From NCBI GenBank assembly GCA_003452965.1, contig DMMW01000017.1, forward strand, positions 1-20,985: a DNA stretch of 20,985 bases. Reading direction: 5' to 3'. Position 1 is the stretch's first letter; the number at the start of each line of letters is the position of its first letter. This DNA is from Elusimicrobiota bacterium. Lineage in GTDB: Bacteria; Elusimicrobiota; UBA8919. Of this stretch, positions 14,697-20,985 are shown one piece after another. Under the pieces are notes generated by a model. It saw nothing but the letters and a program-made list of their open reading frames with translations. It had not been told where the DNA came from and did no database searches. The position numbers and the translations under genes were made by a program.

Positions 14697-14737
14697 CAAA
14701 CAGAAAAGTTGAAATGAAGAAGATTTTGTTAGTGTTT
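14697..14737 (+). repeat. Right copy of perfect 41-bp direct repeat bounding the restriction-modification insert
   Basis: Identical to 12403-12443. This copy provides the true start codon of the DUF4139 gene (ATG at 14714). The TTGAAATGA just before it, which once ended the HEAT-repeat gene, is now untranslated. Confidence 0.95.
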
Positions 14738-16135
14738 ATCCTTTGTTATATCTGTTTAAATCTGTCTTTTTCTCAGGAGATAGGTTTGACTATATATAAC
14801 CAGAATCTTGGACTGGTTAAAGACAAAAGGACGATTAAGATAAATAAGGGTATTCAAAAAGTTGAATTTATTGATGTTGCTGCAAAAATTGATCCTACAA
14901 GCGTACATTTTAAATCTTTAACAGATCCGGAAAAGTGTTCTGTTTTAGAGCAGAATTTTGAATATGATTTAATTTCCAGAGATAAACTCTTGCAGAAGTA
15001 TATCGGCAAAGAAATAGAAATTGAAAGGAGAATCGGAAAAGACGGGGAGAAAAAGGAAATAATAAAAGGTACACTTCTTTCAACAGCAGGCGGACTTACT
15101 ATAAAATCGGATGATAAAATTTTGGTTAATCCGTCAGGAGAGGTTGCGCTTTCTAAGATACCGGAAGGGCTGATTTTGAAACCTACGCTTTCCTGGCTTT
15201 TGCAAAGCGAAATTTCCGGAGAAAATAAAATAGAAGTTGATTATTTGACTGAAGGAATAAATTGGAATGCGGATTATGTCGTTGTTTCAGATAACGATGA
15301 TAAAAATATAGACTTGAACGGATGGGTAACAATTGATAATAAATCAGGCGCTACTTATAAAGATGCAAAGTTAAAATTAATAGCGGGGGATATTCATCGC
15401 TCTGCCCCGGAAATGTTATCAGAAGCCGATGGTATGTATGAAACAAAAGCAATGCGTTCAGTTGCCGTTCCGCAGTTCAAAGAAAAATCGTTTTTTGAAT
15501 ACCATATGTACACATTACAACGAAAATCTACGGTAAAAAATAACGAAACTAAACAGATAGAATTTGCATCCGCCGCAAGCGTTCCGGTAAAGAAACTTTA
15601 TATTTATGACGGTTCCGTTCAGAAGTTTTATGGGTATCAACCATGGTCGCGCACGGATAAGAATTACGGGATACAATCAAATAAAAAAGTTTATGTTATG
15701 CTTGATTTTAAAAATTCAAAAGAAAATAATTTAGGAATTCCTCTTCCCAAAGGGAAAATACGGGTTTATAAAGAAGATACGGACAAGTCGCTGGAGTTTA
15801 TCGGCGAGGATTCCATAGAACATACGGCAAAGGATGAAAATATTAGAATTTATTTGGGGGATGCCTTCGATATCATAGGCGAAAGAGTTCAGACGGTTTT
15901 TAAATGTGGCGATAAATGGTGTGATGAAACATTTAAAATTACTTTAAGAAATCATAAAGAAGAAAATATTGAAGTTACAGTTGTTGAGAAGTTATACAGA
16001 TGGTCAAACTGGAAGATTTCACAAAAATCGCAGGATTATGCAAAGAAGGATTCAAGGACGATAGAATATAAATTGAAAGTCCCAAAAAATTCAGAAAATA
16101 TTATTACGTATGTCGTTCATTATTGGTGGGATTAG
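14714..16135 (+). CDS. Exported DUF4139-family protein
   Basis: 473 aa from the ATG at 14714. That start gives a clean signal peptide (MKKILLVFILCYICLNLSFS, cut before QEIG). It is also the start implied by the duplicated junction; a TTG at 14645 would prepend 23 non-conserved residues. The mature protein is beta-rich: LTIYNQNLGLVKDKRTIKI at the N-terminus, LLQSEISGENKIEVDYLTEG and INWNADYVV in the middle, GDIHRSAPEM and the GIPLPKGKIRVYKED region towards the C-terminus, then VTVVEKLYRWSNWKI. This matches the DUF4139/DUF4140 mucoidy-inhibitor-like family, whose function is not settled. It originally overlapped the HEAT-repeat gene by 4 nt and so belonged to that envelope operon. Confidence 0.85.
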   Translation: MKKILLVFILCYICLNLSFSQEIGLTIYNQNLGLVKDKRTIKINKGIQKVEFIDVAAKIDPTSVHFKSLTDPEKCSVLEQNFEYDLISRDKLLQKYIGKEIEIERRIGKDGEKKEIIKGTLLSTAGGLTIKSDDKILVNPSGEVALSKIPEGLILKPTLSWLLQSEISGENKIEVDYLTEGINWNADYVVVSDNDDKNIDLNGWVTIDNKSGATYKDAKLKLIAGDIHRSAPEMLSEADGMYETKAMRSVAVPQFKEKSFFEYHMYTLQRKSTVKNNETKQIEFASAASVPVKKLYIYDGSVQKFYGYQPWSRTDKNYGIQSNKKVYVMLDFKNSKENNLGIPLPKGKIRVYKEDTDKSLEFIGEDSIEHTAKDENIRIYLGDAFDIIGERVQTVFKCGDKWCDETFKITLRNHKEENIEVTVVEKLYRWSNWKISQKSQDYAKKDSRTIEYKLKVPKNSENIITYVVHYWWD

Positions 16136-16146
16136 GTATTGGTTTT

Positions 16147-16797
16147 ATGAACATTGCTTCTTTGATAGACCATACTCTTTTAAAGGCGAATGCAACGGAA
16201 AGGGATATAAAAAAACTCTGTTTGGAAGCAATAAAATTTAAATTTGCATCTGTGTGTATAAATCCTTTTTACGTATTGCTTGCTAAGAGAATCCTTAAAG
16301 ATTCAAACGTAAAAGTCTGTACAGTAATCGGATTTCCTTTAGGTGCGACAACTTCCGATATGAAAGCGTTTGAAGCTAAAAATGCTATTATTAACGGTGC
16401 CGACGAGATTGATATGGTTATGAACATCGGTGCCTTAAAGGATAAAAAATATAAGATTTTTTTAGATGATATTAGGATTGTGCGCAAAGCGACAGCCGGA
16501 AAAATATTAAAAGTAATTTTGGAAACTGCATATCTTACTAAAAAAGAAAAAATAAAAGCCTGTCAGTTATCCAAGAAAGCGTCTGTCAATTTCGTTAAGA
16601 CATCAACAGGTTTTGGCCCGCACGGAGCTATAGTAAAAGATATAAGATTGATGCGAAAAATTGTAGGAAATAATATAGGTGTTAAAGCATCTGGCGGAAT
16701 AAAGACATATAGTGACGCAACTAAAATGATAAATGCCGGTGCAAGCAGAATTGGAACGTCTGCTTCAGTGAATATAATTAGAAGAGTAGAGAGGTAG
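16147..16797 (+). CDS. deoC: Deoxyribose-phosphate aldolase
   Basis: 216 aa from the ATG at 16147; a TTG at 16123 would overlap the previous gene and add eight residues not seen in the family. It cleaves 2-deoxyribose 5-phosphate to glyceraldehyde 3-phosphate and acetaldehyde. Visible: ASLIDHTLLKANAT at the start, ASVCINPFYV, CTVIGFPLGATTSDMKAFEA, GADEIDMVMNIG, ILETAYLT, the Schiff-base lysine K151 in VNFVKTSTGFGPHGA, and the second active-site lysine K180 in VKASGGIKTYSDA, then GASRIGTSAS. Length and motifs are complete. Its products feed TpiA and, through acetaldehyde oxidation to acetyl-CoA, PduL, both encoded upstream in the same run. Confidence 0.97.
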   Translation: MNIASLIDHTLLKANATERDIKKLCLEAIKFKFASVCINPFYVLLAKRILKDSNVKVCTVIGFPLGATTSDMKAFEAKNAIINGADEIDMVMNIGALKDKKYKIFLDDIRIVRKATAGKILKVILETAYLTKKEKIKACQLSKKASVNFVKTSTGFGPHGAIVKDIRLMRKIVGNNIGVKASGGIKTYSDATKMINAGASRIGTSASVNIIRRVER

Positions 16798-16870
16798 AAC
16801 GGTAGAAAGATGCTATCCACTGAATTTATAAATATTAGTCCAGTTTCACTGGGCGAATTGTGAGGTAATT

Positions 16871-17947
16871 ATGAATACTGCAGAACTTTTGCAAGCAATT
16901 TTGAAAAAAGGTATTTCGGATATTCACTTTAAGGCGGGCACTCCACCGGTGATTAGAATTAATGGACAGTTGGTTTCAACCGGTTTTGAAAATTTTACGC
17001 CCAGACATATTCAGGAAATAGCATTCGGATTGTTGAATGATGAACAAAAAAGAATATTTTCAGAAGAAAATGAAATAGATTTTTCATATGGACTTGAAGG
17101 TGTATCGAGATTCAGAGTAAACGTATATCGGCAAAGAGGTACAATCGCACTTACTCTAAGGGTTGTTCCTTTTAAAATAAAGAATTTTGATGAACTGAAT
17201 CTACCGCAGGCAATATTTAAGAAATTAGCCGAGGAACCGCGTGGATTGATTCTATTTGCAGGTATAACAGGTGCAGGTAAAACCACAACAATGAATTCAC
17301 TGATTGATTATATAAACAAGACATTCGCGTATAAAATAGTTACGATAGAAGATCCGATAGAATATTTTCATAAAGATGAAAAATCGTTTATTAGCCAACG
17401 GGAAATCGGAGCCGATACAAAATCGTTCGGTAAAGGTCTAAAATATGTTTTGAGACAAGACCCGGATGTAGTGAGTATTGGTGAAATGCGCGATTACGAA
17501 GCTATTTCTGCGGGTATATCGTCTGCCGAAACCGGACATTTGGTGTTATCAACCATACATACTATGAATGCGGTACAAACCATAGACAGAATCGTGGATG
17601 CTTACCCGCCACATCAACAGCACCAAGTAAGGGTCTCACTTTCAAATGTTATCAGGGGCATAGTTGCACAGCGGTTGATACCTTGTATTAACAGTGATGC
17701 GCGAATACCGGCTCTTGAAATATTAGTTGGTACGGCACTAATCAGAAAGAATATTGCGGAAAATAGGTCAATTGAAATGTATAAATTAATGGAACAGGGC
17801 GAATATTACGGCATGAGGACTTTTGATCAAGACTTAATCCGTCTTTATAGAGAAAAAATAATTACACTTGAAGATGCATTAGAAAATGCAACAAATCCTG
17901 ATGATTTGATGCTAAAAGTAAAAGGCATTGATAGAGAGGAGCAGTAA
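16871..17947 (+). CDS. pilT: Type IV pilus retraction ATPase PilT
   Basis: 358 aa, normal PilT length. It is a hexameric cytoplasmic ATPase that depolymerises type IV pili for twitching and DNA uptake. Visible: DIHFKAGTPPVIRINGQL at the N-terminus, DFSYGLEGVSRFRVN, Walker A GITGAGKT (131-138), the Asp box VTIEDPIEYFH, Walker B region DVVSIGEMRDYEAI, the His box GHLVLSTIHTMNAVQTIDRI, then RGIVAQRLIP. The C-terminal AIRNLIRE-type motif is recognisable but altered (ALIRKNIAENR). GAGGT at 16862-16866 lies 4 nt before the ATG. No pilB or pilC follows; instead two genes with a shared unknown N-terminal domain come next, so this PilT may have dedicated partners. Confidence 0.95.
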   Translation: MNTAELLQAILKKGISDIHFKAGTPPVIRINGQLVSTGFENFTPRHIQEIAFGLLNDEQKRIFSEENEIDFSYGLEGVSRFRVNVYRQRGTIALTLRVVPFKIKNFDELNLPQAIFKKLAEEPRGLILFAGITGAGKTTTMNSLIDYINKTFAYKIVTIEDPIEYFHKDEKSFISQREIGADTKSFGKGLKYVLRQDPDVVSIGEMRDYEAISAGISSAETGHLVLSTIHTMNAVQTIDRIVDAYPPHQQHQVRVSLSNVIRGIVAQRLIPCINSDARIPALEILVGTALIRKNIAENRSIEMYKLMEQGEYYGMRTFDQDLIRLYREKIITLEDALENATNPDDLMLKVKGIDREEQ

Positions 17948-17953
17948 TAAACT

Positions 17954-19498
17954 ATGGTGAATAAATGGGTTATATTACCGGAAATTGATAAGAATAACCA
18001 GAACAGGTATATTGTTATGGTATCGTCTAAAGAAGATGCCGATAATTTGGTTAAAAAATACCCGCATATTTGTTCGGCACCGTTCAGAATATTAGACGTA
18101 AAATATAAGTGGGGTTTGTATCTAAATAACTCTACAAAAGAAGAAAGGAAAGGTATTTATAGGTATTTTACCGGCGGTGATTTGAATGCCGATATTGAGC
18201 TTAAGAAAGAAGATGAGGTAAAAGATGTAATTTCGGAATTGAATAATCTTTTTTCAACTTTGACTGAAGACGAACAAAGGCATCTTAAACAAGAAATACC
18301 GGAAAAAATAGATAATATAGAACAATTCACCGAAAGGCGGGATATAAATGTTGGTGAGTCGGAAACATCGGCTGTCCCGGATTTTTCGGAGCAACAAGAA
18401 ATAACGGATGTTCAAGAAGAACAAGAAAAAGACATTGAAATAACTTCGGAATCAGAAAAAGAAATAATAAAAGAAGATATCAATAAAGAATCTGACTTGA
18501 AGATATCACAACAAGAAATATCAGATAAAACTGAAGAGCATGAAAAAGCCGTAGAGGAAACTCCCGAAGTACAAAAAGAAGTAGAAGAAGAATTTTCCGC
18601 TGAGAGAATACCCAATAAAATATCAAAGGAGTATTCGGTTGAGGAACCCGTTGAAGAAGAATCTCTTGAAATTACTCTGGATAAGCCTTTGGAAATCATT
18701 AAAGCTGCTGAAAACGAACCGCCAAAAGAAGCTGTACCTGAAAATGTAGCTGAAGAATCAGCAGCTGAAGCAAATATTAACCAGCTTGAAAATACTGAGC
18801 AAACAGCTGAAACAAAAGCATTCGATAATATAGAGGAGGAAGTTAGTGCGGATATTACCCAGGAACCGAAAGAAATAATTTCTGATAAAGCTACCGAAGA
18901 TGAAGAAGCAGAACAGGGACAAGCAACATCGGAAGTATTGGAATCTACGGGAGCAGAAAAAACATTCGCTGAATCAGAAATACAAAAGGAAGAGGAAAAA
19001 ACAACGGAAGAGACACCGTCTTTTAAAATTGAGATTGAACGTTTTGGAGAGCCTACGGCTGTAATTCCGACAATTACAGGAACTGCTAATGGAAAAATAG
19101 AAGTAAATGTTTCCAATACTGGACCATTGAAGATATTATATTTATATCCTTCCGGCGAAATTAGCTTGCTTGAAAATTTTACTAATCAACTAAAAAATAT
19201 TGTAGAAAAATCAATGAAAGAACCTATACTAATTGAAAAACTTTCTGCAGTGGAATATAGCGTAACAACACCCAATAATTTCAATGAAATTGTTAAAAAT
19301 GCAGGTTCTCAGGGTGCAGAATTAATAATAGCGATTATTCCTGACGGGCTGAATGATATAAGATTTTTCATAAATAAGGAATGTATAGCATATAATATAT
19401 TAAGTTTATTTGCATCACAAGAGCAGCTTGACAAAAAGTTTTTATATGTCGATTTAGCCATAGAACTTTTACTTGTTAAGAAAAAGTTAAGAGTATGA
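17954..19498 (+). CDS. Acidic low-complexity protein with N-terminal domain shared with the DnaA-like ATPase
   Basis: 514 aa, start 6 nt after pilT. Three parts. Residues 1-75 form a compact domain (KWVILPEIDKNNQNRYIV, SAPFRILDVKYKWGLYLN) that aligns with the start of the next gene. Residues ~85-355 are a Glu-rich, low-complexity, probably disordered linker (for example VEEPVEEESLEI). Residues ~355-514 look like an alpha/beta domain (GPLKILYLYPSGEISLLENF, GAELIIAIIPDGLNDIRFFI, FLYVDLAIELLLVKKKL). There is no signal peptide or membrane segment, so it is cytoplasmic. I do not recognise the family. Context suggests a linker or adaptor acting with PilT or the DnaA-like ATPase. The serine-rich antisense frame here is an artefact of the Glu-rich codons. 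Confidence 0.75.
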   Translation: MVNKWVILPEIDKNNQNRYIVMVSSKEDADNLVKKYPHICSAPFRILDVKYKWGLYLNNSTKEERKGIYRYFTGGDLNADIELKKEDEVKDVISELNNLFSTLTEDEQRHLKQEIPEKIDNIEQFTERRDINVGESETSAVPDFSEQQEITDVQEEQEKDIEITSESEKEIIKEDINKESDLKISQQEISDKTEEHEKAVEETPEVQKEVEEEFSAERIPNKISKEYSVEEPVEEESLEITLDKPLEIIKAAENEPPKEAVPENVAEESAAEANINQLENTEQTAETKAFDNIEEEVSADITQEPKEIISDKATEDEEAEQGQATSEVLESTGAEKTFAESEIQKEEEKTTEETPSFKIEIERFGEPTAVIPTITGTANGKIEVNVSNTGPLKILYLYPSGEISLLENFTNQLKNIVEKSMKEPILIEKLSAVEYSVTTPNNFNEIVKNAGSQGAELIIAIIPDGLNDIRFFINKECIAYNILSLFASQEQLDKKFLYVDLAIELLLVKKKLRV

Positions 19499-19507
19499 AT
19501 AACTGCT

Positions 19508-19586
19508 GATTACACGGATTAAGAAAAATAGATTACGCAGATTAGGGCAAGTCTTTAATCGGTGGAATCGTCTTTAGGAATCTGTG
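19508..19586. repeat. Short REP-like repeat between the acidic protein gene and the DnaA-like gene
   Basis: GATTACACGGATTA (19508-19521) recurs as GATTACGCAGATTA (19531-19544), two mismatches in 14. AATCTGTG (19579-19586) is an inverted partner of the end of the motif. The pattern resembles dispersed GATTACACAGATTA-type intergenic repeats; only a genome-wide count would show that. Confidence 0.45.
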
Positions 19587-19593
19587 TTATAAT
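19585..19593 (+). promoter_or_regulatory. Possible extended -10 promoter of the DnaA-like gene
   Basis: TGT followed by TATAAT (19588-19593) is an extended -10 element; no good -35 exists 17 nt upstream. The ATG at 19607 is 13 nt downstream of the -10 box, so the message would have a leader of only about 6 nt. No Shine-Dalgarno sequence is visible. Confidence 0.4.
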
Positions 19594-19606
19594 TTTTAAA
19601 AATGCT

Positions 19607-20985
19607 ATGATTACAAAATGGGAATTAGTACCCTCTCCGTGTGATAGAGACAAAAATAGATATAAATTATTGCTGTCTTCTGTGAGTGAGGATTTATCCG
19701 AGATTGTTACGTATTTCAATCAAGATGTCGGTAAACCTTTTACGCCGCTTTCTCAGGAATTCAATTATGCGATATATATATATAACTTGACATCTGATAA
19801 GAAAACGGCTGCAGAAAAGTTCCTAAAAAGTAAATGCCAAAAAGGGAAAATTGATGATACTTCAAAAGGCAAGGATTTAGAAGAAATCTTAGAAATGGTT
19901 GCAGAATTCGGAGAAAAACCGGTACAACCGCACAAAGAAGAAAAACCAAAAGAAGCCCCAGTAGATTCAGCACCAAAAACTGAAAAACAGGAGATAAAGA
20001 AAGAAGATATCATTCAAAAAGCACCCTTGCGGAAAGATACAGAAGCGCCTAAACTTAGATTAAATTTAAGATATGTTTTTGATGAATTTGTTGTCGGTTC
20101 TAATAACCGTTTTGTTCATGCGGCAGCTTGGGCAGTTTCGCAAAATCCCGGGAAGACATATAATCCGCTTTTTATTTATGGCGGTGTGGGATTAGGAAAG
20201 ACACATATAATGCAAGCAATAGGGAATACGATTAAAGATAAAAATCCTTCTGCGGAAGTGCGTTATATTACTACTGAAAAATTTACATCGGAAGTTATAG
20301 AGGCGATTAAAAGCGGAAAATTGACTGAACTAAGGGAACATTATAGAAGACTTGATTTATTGCTTGTTGATGATATCCAGTTTCTTTCGGAAGCAGAGTC
20401 CACACAGGAAGAATTTTTTCATACCTTTAATATTCTTCATGAAAACCAAAAACAGATAGTAATTACTTCGGATAAACCTCCTAAAAAATTGTCCGGTATT
20501 GAAGATAGACTGCAATCCCGTTTTGAATGGGGACTTATTGCTGACATTAAACCACCCGATTTGGAAACCAGGGTTGCCATATTGAAAAAGAAAGAAAAGC
20601 ACGAAGGGATTGAACTTGACGATAAGATATTGATTTATATCGCGAGTAAGCTGAAATCCAATATTAGAGAACTGGAAGGTTTTTTAAAAAGACTTAAAGC
20701 TTATTCAACTATGACAAATATGCCTGTTGACTTTAATCTTGTCAAGGATTTAATGGGCGAACTTTTACCGGAGATTGGTGTTGAAGAAAAAAAGGAAGTT
20801 GTTGTGGAAAAAGTTGTTGAAATACCAAGACCCGTGCTACCCGAAGTCAAGCAACCCGAACCCGAAATAATTAACGAAGAAAAAATAGAAATTAAACCTA
20901 AAGATGAAAATATTCCGATAAAACCGGAACAGGAACCACAAACACAACCTGCATCTGCAGATGCCGCTGCAGCTGAATCTGAACC
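19607..20985 (+). CDS. DnaA-like AAA+ ATPase with non-DnaA N-terminus (3' end missing)
   Basis: 459 complete codons, running off the window. Residues 1-77 (KWELVPSPCDRDKNRYKLLL, KPFTPLSQEFNYAIYIYN) match the start of the upstream acidic protein and not DnaA domain I. A charged linker follows, then a full DnaA-type AAA+ module from about 148: FDEFVVGSNNRFVHAAAWAV, Walker A GGVGLGKTH (K198), the initiator-specific helix region (EKFTSEVIEAIKSGKLTELR), Walker B LLLVDDIQFL (D255, D256), STQEEFFHTFN, ITSDKPPKKL, the Arg-finger and sensor region DRLQSRFEWGLIADIKPPD, and sensor 2 NIRELEGFLKRL. Where DnaA has its DNA-binding domain IV, this protein has a Glu/Pro/Lys-rich tail. It is probably a DnaA paralogue acting as a cytoplasmic ATPase switch, not the replication initiator. 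Confidence 0.88.
   Translation, partial: MITKWELVPSPCDRDKNRYKLLLSSVSEDLSEIVTYFNQDVGKPFTPLSQEFNYAIYIYNLTSDKKTAAEKFLKSKCQKGKIDDTSKGKDLEEILEMVAEFGEKPVQPHKEEKPKEAPVDSAPKTEKQEIKKEDIIQKAPLRKDTEAPKLRLNLRYVFDEFVVGSNNRFVHAAAWAVSQNPGKTYNPLFIYGGVGLGKTHIMQAIGNTIKDKNPSAEVRYITTEKFTSEVIEAIKSGKLTELREHYRRLDLLLVDDIQFLSEAESTQEEFFHTFNILHENQKQIVITSDKPPKKLSGIEDRLQSRFEWGLIADIKPPDLETRVAILKKKEKHEGIELDDKILIYIASKLKSNIRELEGFLKRLKAYSTMTNMPVDFNLVKDLMGELLPEIGVEEKKEVVVEKVVEIPRPVLPEVKQPEPEIINEEKIEIKPKDENIPIKPEQEPQTQPASADAAAAESE

Noticed and set aside
14645..14713. Upstream TTG start for the DUF4139 protein
   Set aside because: It would place 23 polar residues before a perfect signal peptide, and the duplicated junction shows the original start was the ATG now at 14714.
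8944..16797. Bacterial microcompartment operon
   Set aside because: PduL, RpiB and DeoC are present but no BMC shell-domain gene or aldehyde dehydrogenase occurs in the window.
18412..19116. 234-codon Ser-rich antisense frame
   Set aside because: It mirrors the Glu-rich codons (GAA/GAG read as Ser or Phe codons on the other strand) and has no independent signal.
19600..20985. Genuine replication initiator dnaA with nearby oriC
   Set aside because: The N-terminal domain is not DnaA domain I, no domain IV is visible, and I see no cluster of DnaA boxes (TTATCCACA-like) or AT-rich 13-mers around it.

Overview
The window is AT-rich bacterial DNA (roughly one third GC by eye). Almost all recognisable genes are on the + strand. 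The signs point to an uncultured diderm bacterium from a poorly cultivated phylum, in the style of Elusimicrobiota, Omnitrophota or related candidate phyla. This is an inference from three things: a secreted propeller protein ending in a 'YPNPYKP' FlgD/T9SS-like C-terminal domain, a remnant of LL-diaminopimelate aminotransferase, and outer-envelope lipoprotein genes beside PilT.

Layout. (a) 1-2035: the 3' part of a large secreted beta-propeller protein. (b) 2036-3901: an accessory patch. It holds a GC-rich structured segment, an orphan AAA/DUF4143 ATPase with a very strong, apparently leaderless promoter and a three-half-site operator, imperfect ~40 bp repeats on both sides of that ATPase, and the last 47 codons of a dapL-like gene. 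(c) 3810-8060: a promoter and attenuator-like leader followed by rsmD, argB, argD, folK and a GAF-GGDEF diguanylate cyclase, several with 4-nt overlaps. (d) 8077-19498: a second promoter and a long colinear run: tpiA, pduL, rpiB, a TPR protein, a CsgG-like lipoprotein, a HEAT-repeat membrane protein, a DUF4139 protein, deoC, pilT and an acidic protein. (e) 19607-end: a DnaA-like AAA+ ATPase that runs off the window.

The clearest event is at 12403-14737. A two-gene restriction-modification cassette (an m4C-type methyltransferase and a probable PD-(D/E)XK endonuclease) sits inside run (d). It is bounded by a perfect 41-bp direct repeat. The repeat spans the stop codon of the HEAT-repeat gene and the first codons of the DUF4139 gene. 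The ancestral junction was therefore an ATGA overlap that was duplicated when the cassette arrived. Two IS200/IS605-like hairpins lie just inside the left boundary.

The best candidate for an undescribed system is the 3' end. The acidic protein next to pilT and the DnaA-like ATPase after it share an N-terminal domain of about 75 residues that I do not recognise, and the ATPase shows no DnaA DNA-binding domain within the window. A second theme is metabolic: TpiA, PduL, RpiB and DeoC could together take deoxyribose and ribose phosphates to triose phosphate and acetyl phosphate. This recalls sugar-phosphate microcompartment loci, but no shell genes are present.
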